Source: an uncultured Ideonella sp. (lineage in GTDB: Bacteria; Pseudomonadota; Gammaproteobacteria; Burkholderiales; Burkholderiaceae). From it: a DNA stretch of 37,000 bases. Made by a program: the position numbers and the translations under genes. The DNA lies in assembly GCA_946479475.1 (NCBI GenBank), contig CAMLGG010000016.1:1-37000 (forward strand), in the 5' to 3' direction. The notes under the pieces are model-generated. The model saw only the letters and a program-made list of their open reading frames with translations. It did no database searches and had not been told where the DNA came from. Below are positions 26,723-34,397 of the stretch, piece by piece. The stretch's first letter is position 1. Each line of letters starts with the position of its first letter.

Positions 26723-28264
26723 TCAACCGAAGCGCCCATGCAAGAACCAGCCCGGCTCGCCGGCGGGAGGCGCCGGGCGCAGGCGGTAGATCCACAGCAA
26801 CGCTCCGTCGGGCTGCTGGGCGACGAAGTAGTCGCGGCAGACCAGGTCGCCGTCCCACCACCCCGTCTCGATCCGCTCCGGCCCTGCCAGCAGGTGCAGC
26901 GGCTGGCCGGACAACCAGGGGCGCGAATGGCGCTCGGCCAAGGCCTGGGGTTGCGGCAGCAGCCAGGCTGGCCGCGTCAACCGGTGGCCGGGCAGCGGCG
27001 GCAGCGGGCCGACGGCGGGTTGGCCGGTGACGGCCTCGCGCACGCTCGCGCGCTCGGGGCGGTGGTCGGCCTGCACCGCCAGGCGCTGCACCGCATCGGG
27101 CCCCAGCCGCGCCTGCAGGCGCTCGACCAGGCGCATCAGGCCTTCGCGCTGGCCGGCCAGGCTGGGAAAGAGCTCGCCGTCGGGTGGTGGCCCGAGCACC
27201 GGCTCCTCGCAGGCCAGGCCAAGGGTGTGCACCGGCGCGGCCAGCGGCTCGCGCGCCAGGCGCTCGCGCAGCACGGCGTGCAGGTGGCGCGCATCGCCGC
27301 TGGGCTCGGCCAGCGCGATCTCCAGCCGGCTGACGTGCGCCCCGGCCTCGCCTTGCGAGTTGGCGCGCAGCCGGCTCTCGTGGTGCAGAAGCAGGCTGAA
27401 TCGCTGCACCCGCGCGTGCCGTGCCTGGGCCCACGCCATCAGCCGGGCGAGCAGGACCTGGGCGCCGCCCAGCAGCGCTTCGGTGTTGTCTGCACGGGCC
27501 CACAGCTCCGCCTGCCCGTGGAAGCGCAGCGGCGGCGAGATGGGCTCGAGCGGATCGGGTGCGCTGCCCCAGGCGCGATCCAGCGCCGACAGCAGGCCCG
27601 GCCCGAAGCGCCTCGTCAGGCCGCCGCGCGGCTGGCGGCGCAGGTCGGCCAGCGTGCGAAGGCCCATCGCCTCCATCTGGGCGATGGCGGCAGGCTCCGC
27701 CGCGAACCAGGCGGCCGGCAAGGCCAGCAGGCGCTGGTGAAAGGTGGCCCAGGCCGGATCGGCCGAGCACAGCGGCGTGCGGGTCAGCTCGCGCGGCGGC
27801 GAGGCTTCGTCACCGTGGCGGGCCAGCAGCAGCGCGCCGAGCGCCGTGGGTGCGTGGGCGCGCTGCACCCGGTGGCCCAGCGGGGCGATGGCCTGCGCGA
27901 TGCGCTGCCACAGCCGCTGCGGCCCGCCGAAGCAGCGCAGGCTGGCCTGCACCTCGGCCAGCACGCCTTCCGGCGGCATGGGCACGACGGTGGGGGTGAA
28001 GGCCAGCAGGGCGTGGGCGACGGCTTCGAGGGCCTGGGCATCACGCTGCGCATCGGCCGCGCCCAGCACCAGCTCCGGCGCCAGCGCGAGCGCAGTGGCC
28101 CGCTTCATGCCCGGCGCGACACCCTTGGCCGCGGCCGCCGGATTGACGGCCACGATGCGGTGCTGCTCCTGCAGCGCCACCGGCTGGGCCGCGCGCTCGG
28201 GGCCCATCAGGGCGCAGAAGGCTTCCAGCGACAGCAAGGGAAGATGAAAGCCTATCCAGAGCAT
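26723..28264 (-). CDS. imuB: ImuB, Y-family polymerase-like mutagenesis protein
   Basis: A 513-residue Y-family homologue of ImuB. The N-terminal segment that holds the first metal-binding Asp in active polymerases reads WIGFHLPLLSLE here, with no Asp. This is the known catalytically dead state of ImuB, which serves as a hub for DnaE2 and the beta clamp. The finger/palm-like part and a long C-terminal domain with WDGDLVCRDYFVA are present. ATG 28262-28264 is the first possible start in front of the conserved domain. imuA lies 31 bp upstream. No dnaE2 follows; the next gene is the unrelated Spy/CpxP-type gene. Confidence 0.9.
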   Translation of the reverse strand: MLWIGFHLPLLSLEAFCALMGPERAAQPVALQEQHRIVAVNPAAAAKGVAPGMKRATALALAPELVLGAADAQRDAQALEAVAHALLAFTPTVVPMPPEGVLAEVQASLRCFGGPQRLWQRIAQAIAPLGHRVQRAHAPTALGALLLARHGDEASPPRELTRTPLCSADPAWATFHQRLLALPAAWFAAEPAAIAQMEAMGLRTLADLRRQPRGGLTRRFGPGLLSALDRAWGSAPDPLEPISPPLRFHGQAELWARADNTEALLGGAQVLLARLMAWAQARHARVQRFSLLLHHESRLRANSQGEAGAHVSRLEIALAEPSGDARHLHAVLRERLAREPLAAPVHTLGLACEEPVLGPPPDGELFPSLAGQREGLMRLVERLQARLGPDAVQRLAVQADHRPERASVREAVTGQPAVGPLPPLPGHRLTRPAWLLPQPQALAERHSRPWLSGQPLHLLAGPERIETGWWDGDLVCRDYFVAQQPDGALLWIYRLRPAPPAGEPGWFLHGRFG

Positions 28265-28295
28265 GGCAACGAAGCACGGGCACGGCCGGAGGACT

Positions 28296-29225
28296 TCAGG
28301 CGAAGGGTCGATGGGCCGCGGGCGCCGCCACCGGCGACGATGCCGATCGCCAGGCGACCACCGGCAGCCGGCGCGCCTTGGCCAGAGCCCGCTCGGACAG
28401 CACCGGCGAAAGCGGATGGCGCAGCGGCTGCTCCATCGCCGGGCCGCGTCGCTTGACGATCTGCAGGGCCAGCTCGTCGCCGCCTGCGGGTTGAAGCACC
28501 ACGCGCAGCGGCGCGGGGCTGGGATGCTGCCGGGCCGCCGACTCGCGCAACAGGAAGGCCGGCCCCTCGTGGGCCTGGGCGGCCAGTTGCAGCCGGCGCA
28601 GGGCCTCCGGCCGGGCGGCCGCGCCCGGCCAGGCCAGCACCGCGCCGGCCTGGCCGCTTCGCAGCGTCTGCTCCAAGGCCCAGCAGGCACCGGCGTCAGA
28701 AGCCGAAGCACCTCGCCGGGGAGCAGGGCTGCGCCGGGCGGGCACGGCCGGGCACGAGCGGACGACCAGGCACTGCGCGGGCGGCCAGCCCAGCTCGGCC
28801 AGGGCCACGGCATTGATCTCGGCCGGCGGGTCGAAAAGCATCACGCTGCGGCCGGCCCGCGCCAGCGGCACCAGGACAGGCGCCAGCAGCCGCAACTCGC
28901 CCACGCCGGGCCCGCGCAGCAGGAGCTCGGTCAGCACCCGCACCGGCCAGCCGCCGCCGGGCAGCTCGGCATCGAGCGCGGGAAAGCCGCTCGGCAAGGT
29001 GCCGGCGCCCGCCGGGCCACCGCGGCCAGCCTCGGCACGCCAGAGCGCAGGATGCAGGACGCTCGGCTCGGCCAGCAGCTCGGCTCGGGCGGCCGGCGGT
29101 GCAGGGGCCGCTGCCTCGGCGGCCCCTGGGGCCACTCCTGCCCCTGCGGCTGGCCCTGGACCACCCAGGGCCAGCGGCGGCACCGGCCGTGCCGGCTCGA
29201 ACAGCGGTGTGAAGGGTAGCGCCAT
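28296..29225 (-). CDS. imuA: ImuA, RecA-like translesion synthesis accessory protein
   Basis: A 309-residue protein with the ImuA pattern: the LPSGFPALDAELPGGGWP start of the RecA-like fold near residue 77, then LTELLL and LLAPVLVPLARAGRSVMLFDPP. It lacks a good Walker A. ImuA works with ImuB and DnaE2 in SOS-induced error-prone synthesis. The N-terminal ~50 residues are a low-complexity Ala/Pro stretch. The ATG at 29223-29225 lies four bases from the LexA box, which implies a very short or leaderless transcript, or a later true start. Confidence 0.88.
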   Translation of the reverse strand: MALPFTPLFEPARPVPPLALGGPGPAAGAGVAPGAAEAAAPAPPAARAELLAEPSVLHPALWRAEAGRGGPAGAGTLPSGFPALDAELPGGGWPVRVLTELLLRGPGVGELRLLAPVLVPLARAGRSVMLFDPPAEINAVALAELGWPPAQCLVVRSCPAVPARRSPAPRRGASASDAGACWALEQTLRSGQAGAVLAWPGAAARPEALRRLQLAAQAHEGPAFLLRESAARQHPSPAPLRVVLQPAGGDELALQIVKRRGPAMEQPLRHPLSPVLSERALAKARRLPVVAWRSASSPVAAPAAHRPFA

Positions 29226-29229
29226 GATA

Positions 29230-29245
29230 CTGTTTATTTATACAG
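29230..29245. promoter_or_regulatory. LexA (SOS) box controlling imuA-imuB
   Basis: CTGTTTATTTATACAG is a perfect CTGT-N8-ACAG operator with an A/T-only centre in a 70% GC background. It sits four bases before the imuA ATG and about 75 bp before the divergent ychJ-like gene. Confidence 0.9.
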
Positions 29246-29320
29246 CATCTTAGGCCTGCCTCCGGGCCGGCTCAAGCGCCTCGTGAAAGACCCGGCCATC
29301 ACCTCGTGCAAGATGCACGG

Positions 29321-29737
29321 ATGCCTTTCGCACCCACCGCCCCCTGCCCTTGCGGCCGCGCCGGAACCGACAAGAAGCCGCTGGCGTACTCCGCCTGCTG
29401 CCGCCGCTGGCACCAGGGCGAAGCCGCACCGGACGCCGAGGCGCTGATGCGCTCGCGCTACTCGGCCTACGTCCTGCAGCTCACCGACCATCTCCTCGCC
29501 ACCTGGCACCCGAGCACCCGCCCGGCCCGCATCGAGCCCGACCCGCCCGGCCTGAAGTGGCTGGGACTGGAGGTCCGGCGCCAGGCAGTGCAGGATGAGG
29601 ACCACGCCACCGTCGAGTTCGTCGCCCGCAGCAAGCTCGGTGGCCGCGCCCACCGCCTGCACGAGACCAGCCGCTTCGTGCGCGAGCCGGCGGGCGCCGA
29701 AGGCCGGTGGTTCTACCTCGATGGCGACCTGCACTGA
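29321..29737 (+). CDS. YchJ family protein (SEC-C-like zinc motif)
   Basis: A 138-residue YchJ/UPF0225 protein. The N-terminal CPCG, then the CC pair and a nearby His in SACCRRWHQG form a zinc-ribbon-like site. The core ALMRSRYSAYVLQL and the C-terminal GRWFYLDGD are family hallmarks. The biochemical role of the family is unknown. ATG 29321 lies eight residues before CPCG. It is divergent from imuA with the LexA box between them, so SOS co-regulation is possible but unproven. It is followed 11 bp later by the deacetylase. Confidence 0.9.
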   Translation: MPFAPTAPCPCGRAGTDKKPLAYSACCRRWHQGEAAPDAEALMRSRYSAYVLQLTDHLLATWHPSTRPARIEPDPPGLKWLGLEVRRQAVQDEDHATVEFVARSKLGGRAHRLHETSRFVREPAGAEGRWFYLDGDLH

Positions 29738-29748
29738 GTGAGCCGTTC

Positions 29749-30795
29749 ATGCTGATCTACACCAACCCCCACCACGCCCGCCACCAGGGCCGCCACGAGA
29801 TGTTCCGCGGCAAGCTGGTCCCCTGCCACGAAACACCGGCCCGGCTGCAGCACGTGCTGGCCGAACTGCAGCGGCGCCCTGTCGGCGAACTGCGGGAGCC
29901 CCCGCCCATCGACCACGCCAGGCTGGAGCGGGTGCATACGCCGCGCTACCTCGACTTCCTGCGGGGCGCCTGGGACGAATGGGTCGCGCTAGCCCCCGCC
30001 AATGCCGAGCTGGACGCCCTGCCCTCGGTCTGGCCCATCCGCGGTTTCCGCGATGACGTGCAGCCTTCCAACTTCGCCGCGCGCATGGGCCTGTTCTCGT
30101 TCGACAGCGGCACGCCGCTGACCGCCGGCACCTGGACGGCGGCCGAAGCTGGCGCCGCGTGCGCGGTGGCGGCCGCGGAGGCGGTGAGCGGCCTGGCCGC
30201 CGAGCGCTGCGCAGTGGCGCTGACCCGCCCCCCGGGTCACCACGCCGGCGCCGACTTCTTCGGCGGCTACTGCTTCCTCAACAACGCGGCGCTGGCCGCG
30301 CAGGCCTTGCGCGACGGCGGGGCGAAGAAGGTGGCGGTGCTCGACGTGGACTACCACCACGGCAACGGCACCCAGAGCCTGTTCTACGAGCGGCCCGACG
30401 TGCTCACGATCTCGATTCATGGCGATCCGCGAACCGAATACCCGTTCTTCCTGGGCCATGCCGACGAACGCGGCGAGGGCGAAGGCTTCGGCCACAACAT
30501 CAACCTGCCGCTGCCGGCCGGCACCGGCTTCGCCGCGTGGCGCTCGGCGCTGACGCAGGCACTGCAGCACATCGGCCACTACGGCGCGGAAGCGGTCGTC
30601 ATCGCGCTCGGTGTCGACACCTACGAGGGCGACCCGATCTCGCGCTTCACTCTCGCCAGTGCGGATTACCTGCAGGTCGGCCGCGAACTCGCCTCGCTGC
30701 GGCTGCCCACCGTCTTCACGCTGGAAGGCGGCTATGCCGTGGCGCAGATGGGGGTCAACGTGGTGAACGTGCTGGAGGGATTTGCCGCGGCCTGA
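29749..30795 (+). CDS. Histone deacetylase-family amidohydrolase, acetylpolyamine-deacetylase-like
   Basis: A 348-residue zinc amidohydrolase of the arginase/deacetylase fold. Tandem H164-H165 (RPPGHHAG), zinc ligands D201 and H203 (DVDYHHGNGTQ) and D290 (LGVDTYEGDP), and Y329 (LEGGY) are all present. Its length and GKLVPCHETP start resemble acetylpolyamine amidohydrolases such as that of Mycoplana ramosa, so deacetylation of acetylputrescine-like compounds is the best guess. It starts 11 bp after the YchJ stop. It ends in a hairpin shared with the convergent membrane-protein gene. Confidence 0.9.
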   Translation: MLIYTNPHHARHQGRHEMFRGKLVPCHETPARLQHVLAELQRRPVGELREPPPIDHARLERVHTPRYLDFLRGAWDEWVALAPANAELDALPSVWPIRGFRDDVQPSNFAARMGLFSFDSGTPLTAGTWTAAEAGAACAVAAAEAVSGLAAERCAVALTRPPGHHAGADFFGGYCFLNNAALAAQALRDGGAKKVAVLDVDYHHGNGTQSLFYERPDVLTISIHGDPRTEYPFFLGHADERGEGEGFGHNINLPLPAGTGFAAWRSALTQALQHIGHYGAEAVVIALGVDTYEGDPISRFTLASADYLQVGRELASLRLPTVFTLEGGYAVAQMGVNVVNVLEGFAAA

Positions 30796-30812
30796 AAAAC
30801 CCGGATCAGGCC
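30789..30812. terminator. Hairpin spanning the two convergent stop codons
   Basis: GGCCTGA (30789-30795) pairs perfectly with TCAGGCC (30806-30812) around a 10-nt loop. Each arm contains the stop codon of one gene. It is likely a bidirectional transcript end, without a T tract. Confidence 0.55.
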
Positions 30813-31351
30813 ACGAACTCCTGCCGCACCTTGGGCGACATCAGCCGGTGGATCACCCAGGCCAGGACGCCCGAGGCGACGAGAGCCGCCACGACGGAGG
30901 CCACGCGGACCGCGACCGCGGACCCGCTGAACAGCCGCAGCGCCTGAAAGCGCAGGGCCGGCTCGGCCCAGGCCGCATCGACCAGCGATTGCACGAACTC
31001 GTGCTGCAGCCACAGGCTCGCCAGGTTGGCCGCGATGGCCACGCCGACCAGGCCGATGAAGGCGCGGCGCGCCCACTCCAGCCGCATCTGCAGGCCGACG
31101 GCCGAAACCAGCAGGGCCACCGAGAGGATCATCCCGGCGCCTATCGCCCAGGGCAGGCAGCGCAGCAGGAGGCCGCTGTCGGCGGTCATGGGCTCGGCCT
31201 GGACCAGCGCATCGAAGCCCGGCGCGAAGGAGGCGAGCGAGGCCTGCTGGATCACGCCGAAGGCGCAGGCGACGGCAGCGAGCACGATGGCCGCCCACGC
31301 AGTGAGCGTGACGAAGAGCGAGCGGTATCCGAGATAGTAGGTGGTCGGCAT
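30806..31351 (-). CDS. Membrane protein of unknown function
   Basis: A 181-residue inner-membrane protein that I cannot place in a family. Four hydrophobic segments are visible: LTAWAAIVLAAVACAFGV, AIGAGMILSVALLVSAVGL, FIGLVGVAIAANLASLWL, and VASVVAALVASGVLAWVI near the end. The loop between helices 1 and 2 (about 50 residues) is acidic. The ATG at 31349-31351 gives a charge-balanced N-terminus, MPTTYYLGYRSLF; its Shine-Dalgarno is weak. It is divergent from truC and convergent with the deacetylase. Confidence 0.75.
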   Translation of the reverse strand: MPTTYYLGYRSLFVTLTAWAAIVLAAVACAFGVIQQASLASFAPGFDALVQAEPMTADSGLLLRCLPWAIGAGMILSVALLVSAVGLQMRLEWARRAFIGLVGVAIAANLASLWLQHEFVQSLVDAAWAEPALRFQALRLFSGSAVAVRVASVVAALVASGVLAWVIHRLMSPKVRQEFVA

Positions 31352-31526
31352 GGCAGTCTTTCGATGCAGGCGCATCATGGCGACTGCAGATGTCCGCCAT
31401 TTTTCAGTTCGCAACCGGAGGTGTCATTCCCTCGAAAGGGGGTGCATCCCTAACCCTCAGGATGAAGACGCCGGCCTGCGTGGTGCGCGCCCCACAGGCC
31501 CGTGTGACCAGCTGCTCCCAGGCTCG

Positions 31527-32261
31527 ATGGAACTGCAACTGCTGTATCGCGACGATCACCTGGTGGTCATCGACAAGCCCGCCGGGCTGCTGGTCCATCG
31601 CAGCCACCTGGACGCCCACGAGACCGACACGGTGCTGGACCGCCTGCGCAAGCAGCTCGGCAGCGCAGAGGCGGCCAGGCTGGCACCCGCGCATCGACTG
31701 GACAAGGGCACCTCGGGCGTGCTGGTGCTGGCGCCGCATCCTGAAGCGGCCCGCCGCCTCGGCCAGGCCTTCGAGGAAGGCCGCGTGGCCAAGCGTTACC
31801 TCGCGCTGGTGCGGGGCTGGCCGGTCGAGTCCATGGACCTGGACCACCCGCTGGCGCGTGATCCGAAGCAGCCCAGCACCGGGCAGCTTCGGCTACCCGC
31901 CCGCACCCTGTTTCGCCGCCTGGCCCGCGTGGAGTGGCCTTTCGTCGTCGATGGGCGCCACCCGAGCTCGCGCTACGCCCTCGTCGAGGCGCGGCCCCTG
32001 ACCGGACGCCGGCACCAGATCCGCCGCCACCTGAAGCACCTGGCCCACCCCATCGTCGGCGACGCAACCCATGGCAAGGGGCCGCACAACCGAGCGGTGG
32101 CCGCCTGGCTCGGCATCTCGCGCCTCTGGCTGCACGCCGTCGAGCTGGAGCTGCCGCATCCCGAGGATGGCCGCCCGCTGCGCCTGACCGCGCCGCCCGG
32201 AATGGAATGGCACCGGCTGTGCGAGTGCGGGCCGTGGATCGAGCCGACCGGACTGGCCTGA
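31527..32261 (+). CDS. truC: RluA-family pseudouridine synthase, TruC-like
   Basis: A 244-residue pseudouridine synthase. The catalytic D59 is in AHRLDKGTSG. The layout, DDHLVVIDKPAGLLVHRS at the start, KRYLALVRGW and TGRRHQIRRHLKHLAHPIVGD, matches TruC, which modifies U65 in tRNA(Ile/Asp), better than the rRNA enzymes RluA or RluC. There is no S4 domain. The ATG is at 31527. A longer open frame upstream has no conserved sequence. The next gene (tag) starts 41 bp later. Confidence 0.88.
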   Translation: MELQLLYRDDHLVVIDKPAGLLVHRSHLDAHETDTVLDRLRKQLGSAEAARLAPAHRLDKGTSGVLVLAPHPEAARRLGQAFEEGRVAKRYLALVRGWPVESMDLDHPLARDPKQPSTGQLRLPARTLFRRLARVEWPFVVDGRHPSSRYALVEARPLTGRRHQIRRHLKHLAHPIVGDATHGKGPHNRAVAAWLGISRLWLHAVELELPHPEDGRPLRLTAPPGMEWHRLCECGPWIEPTGLA

Positions 32262-32302
32262 TCGGCTAACCTCGGCGCCCCTGCCGAAACCCGCACGCAG
32301 AC

Positions 32303-32902
32303 ATGGACACCACCATCCCCGGCCCCGACGGCCAGCCGCGCTGCCGCTGGTGCGCCGCCGCCCCCGAGTTCTTCGACTACCACGACCGCGAATGGGGCTT
32401 CCCGGTCGCCGACGATCGCCGCCTGTTCGAGAAGCTCTGCCTCGAGGGCTTCCAGTCGGGCCTGAGCTGGCGGACCATCCTCGCCAAGCGCGAGAACTTC
32501 CGCGCGGCCTTCCACGGCTTCGATTTCGACAAGGTGGCGCGCTTCGGCGAGCGCGACGTCGAGCGCCTGCTTCAGGACGCCGGCATCGTGCGCCACCGCG
32601 GCAAGATCGAGGCGGTCATCAACAACGCGAAGCGGGCCCGCGAGATGGTGGACGGCGAAGGCTCGCTGGCCGCCTTCTTCTGGCGCTACGAGCCGATGGG
32701 CCGCGACGCCTCGTCCGCCTCGCAGACGGCCGAGTCGGTGGCGATCTCGAAGGAGCTCAAGCGGCGCGGCTGGCAGTTCGTCGGCCCGACCACCGTCTAC
32801 GCCTTCATGCAGGCGATGGGCCTGGTCAACGACCATGCCGAGGCCTGCTCGATCCGTCCGGCGGTCGAGCGGGCGCGGCGCGCCTTCAGACTGCCCGCTT
32901 AG
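32303..32902 (+). CDS. tag: DNA-3-methyladenine glycosylase I
   Basis: A 199-residue base-excision enzyme that removes 3-methyladenine from DNA. The zinc ligands C14, H27, H178 and C182 match the E. coli positions (C4, H17, H175, C179) in spacing. LCLEGFQSGLSWRTIL and the HRGKIEAVI helix are conserved. ATG 32303 is 36 nt after a TAACCT -10-like box followed by CGGCGCC. The stop overlaps the stop of the convergent propeller gene by 3 bp inside a hairpin. Confidence 0.95.
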   Translation: MDTTIPGPDGQPRCRWCAAAPEFFDYHDREWGFPVADDRRLFEKLCLEGFQSGLSWRTILAKRENFRAAFHGFDFDKVARFGERDVERLLQDAGIVRHRGKIEAVINNAKRAREMVDGEGSLAAFFWRYEPMGRDASSASQTAESVAISKELKRRGWQFVGPTTVYAFMQAMGLVNDHAEACSIRPAVERARRAFRLPA

Positions 32903-32911
32903 CCGAAGCGG
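32895..32911. terminator. Hairpin across the tag and propeller stop codons
   Basis: CCGCTT (32895-32900) pairs with AAGCGG (32906-32911) around a 5-nt loop. The overlapping stops of the two convergent genes lie within it. There is no T tract. Confidence 0.5.
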
Positions 32912-33984
32912 ACGGCGTGGATCGGCGGCAGGTGGCCGAAGGCGTGCTGCCAGGCCTCGCCGCCATTGACACTCGCCCAGAGCTGCCCGGTGGTGCTGCC
33001 CATCAGCAGCTGCTCGCCGTCGTCCGCCACGGCCAGGCCGTGCCGGTAGACCAGGTCGTAGCAGTTCGATTGGGGCAGGCCCTCGCGCAGCTCGTCGAAA
33101 GTCCTGCCGCCGTCGCGGGTGCGTTGAACCGCGAGCGCCGCGCCGACCGGGATGCGCTGCTGGTCGGCCACGCCGGGCACGAACCAGGCGGTGAGCGGGT
33201 CCGAAGGATGCGCCGCCACCGCGAAGCCGAAGTTCGACACCGGCGCGGTCGTGATCTCCTCCCAGCGCTGACCGTTGTCGGCCGTGCGCCAGATGCCGTT
33301 GTGGTGCTGGCACCAGAGCACGTCCGGCTGCGCGGCGCAGCGGGCGATGCGATGCGGGTCCTGCGCCACAGGATCCTCCGCCCGCTCGGGCGGCATGTAG
33401 GCGGCACGCAGCCCGGAGCCGCCCACGGTCCAGGTCTGGCCAGCGTCGGTGGTGCGCCAGATGCCGGCGCAACTCAGCGCCAGCATCCACTCGTCGGGCT
33501 TCGCGGGGTGGGGACTGATCGAGTGGATGCCCGGCACGTCGTAGCCGCCGCCGAACCACTCCGGCCGCCCGGGCTGGTTCCACAGCGGCAGGTTGAGCTG
33601 CCAGCTCGCACCGCCATCTTCCGAGATGAACAGGCCGCCGGGCAGGGTGCCGGCAAGCAGTCGCGGGCCGGCCCGCTCCAGCACCCAGATCTGCACCAGG
33701 TTCCAGGCCGGGCCCGGCGCCCCCTCGGGCTGGGGCGGATAGGCCGGCGTGGGCAGCTCGGACCAGGTCTCGCCCGCATCGTTGCTCGCGTGCAGCTTGA
33801 CGCCGAAGTGGCCCAGGTTGAGCGCGGCCAGCATGCGGCCGTGCTCGTCCGGCGGCAGCAACGTGCTGACCGGCTCGCCGAGGAAACTGGTGCGCGCGAT
33901 GCGCCAAGCGGCGCCGGAGCGGCGCAACTCGAACAAGCCCTTCCGTGTGGCGACCCAGGCGCGATCGGTGGCGACGGTGGTCAT
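32899..33984 (-). CDS. Six-Asp-box beta-propeller protein (sialidase/BNR-like fold)
   Basis: A 361-residue protein with six Asp-box motifs: SNDAGETW (68-74), SEDGGASW (121-128), TTDAGQTW, TADNGQRW, TRDGGRTF and SVNGGEAW. This predicts a six-bladed propeller of the BNR/sialidase superfamily. The FRIP motif and the Arg triad of true sialidases are not seen, so sialidase activity is unlikely. There is no signal peptide, so the protein is probably cytoplasmic. ATG 33984 is nine bases after AGGAGG; an ATG at 33993 abuts that site. The gene is coupled to the MoaD-like gene upstream. Confidence 0.85.
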   Translation of the reverse strand: MTTVATDRAWVATRKGLFELRRSGAAWRIARTSFLGEPVSTLLPPDEHGRMLAALNLGHFGVKLHASNDAGETWSELPTPAYPPQPEGAPGPAWNLVQIWVLERAGPRLLAGTLPGGLFISEDGGASWQLNLPLWNQPGRPEWFGGGYDVPGIHSISPHPAKPDEWMLALSCAGIWRTTDAGQTWTVGGSGLRAAYMPPERAEDPVAQDPHRIARCAAQPDVLWCQHHNGIWRTADNGQRWEEITTAPVSNFGFAVAAHPSDPLTAWFVPGVADQQRIPVGAALAVQRTRDGGRTFDELREGLPQSNCYDLVYRHGLAVADDGEQLLMGSTTGQLWASVNGGEAWQHAFGHLPPIHAVRFG

Positions 33985-33989
33985 GGCGG

Positions 33990-34259
33990 TCATCCTCCTG
34001 ACAGGGCTTGCAGCACGTGGACGGTGCAGGCGGGCGGCAGGGCCTGGTCCAGGCGGACCCGCTCCTGGCAGCGCTCGCCGTCGACGAAGACGACGACGTT
34101 GGCGCGCAGGGCGCCCTGGTCGTCCAGCACGTAGCCGCGCAGCAGCGGGTTGGCGGCGAACGCGTCTTCGAGCGCCGCCCGCAACGTGGTGGCTTCGCTG
34201 CGGACCTCGGGCGCGGCGATGAAGCGGCGCAGCTGCGGGGTGAACTGGATGGTCGGCAT
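33990..34259 (-). CDS. MoaD/ThiS-like ubiquitin-fold protein ending in Gly-Gly
   Basis: An 89-residue protein of the MoaD/ThiS type. The central LRANVVVFVDGE and the C-terminal VHVLQALSGG fit the beta-grasp fold with a terminal di-glycine that can be adenylated and thiocarboxylated. No MoeB/ThiF-type activating enzyme or MoaE lies nearby. The last codons supply the AGGAGG that initiates the propeller gene, so the two are translationally linked. This suggests a protein-conjugation or sulfur-transfer role involving the propeller, which is inference. ATG 34257-34259 is the only good start. Confidence 0.85.
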   Translation of the reverse strand: MPTIQFTPQLRRFIAAPEVRSEATTLRAALEDAFAANPLLRGYVLDDQGALRANVVVFVDGERCQERVRLDQALPPACTVHVLQALSGG

Positions 34260-34397
34260 CGCGGGCGATCATCGCCAGGGGGCGGCGCAGCGGCAAGCGT
34301 GGCGACCCGAAGTCGGCGAATCGGGGAATGAACCCGCCTTCACGAAGGACAGGCGGGCCCGCCGACAATCGCCAGCCCTCCCCCTCCCCCCGAATCC

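Noticed and set aside
28265..28813. N-terminal extension of ImuB through the imuA region
   Set aside because: The open frame continues upstream, but conserved ImuB sequence begins at the ATG 28264, and the extension is antisense-like shadow over imuA.
31352..31420. Sigma-E promoter before the four-helix membrane protein at 31351
   Set aside because: GAACT and TCTG are present on the minus strand but with spacing shorter than the known range.
32899..33984. True sialidase
   Set aside because: Asp boxes are present, but the FRIP motif, the Arg triad and a signal peptide are missing.
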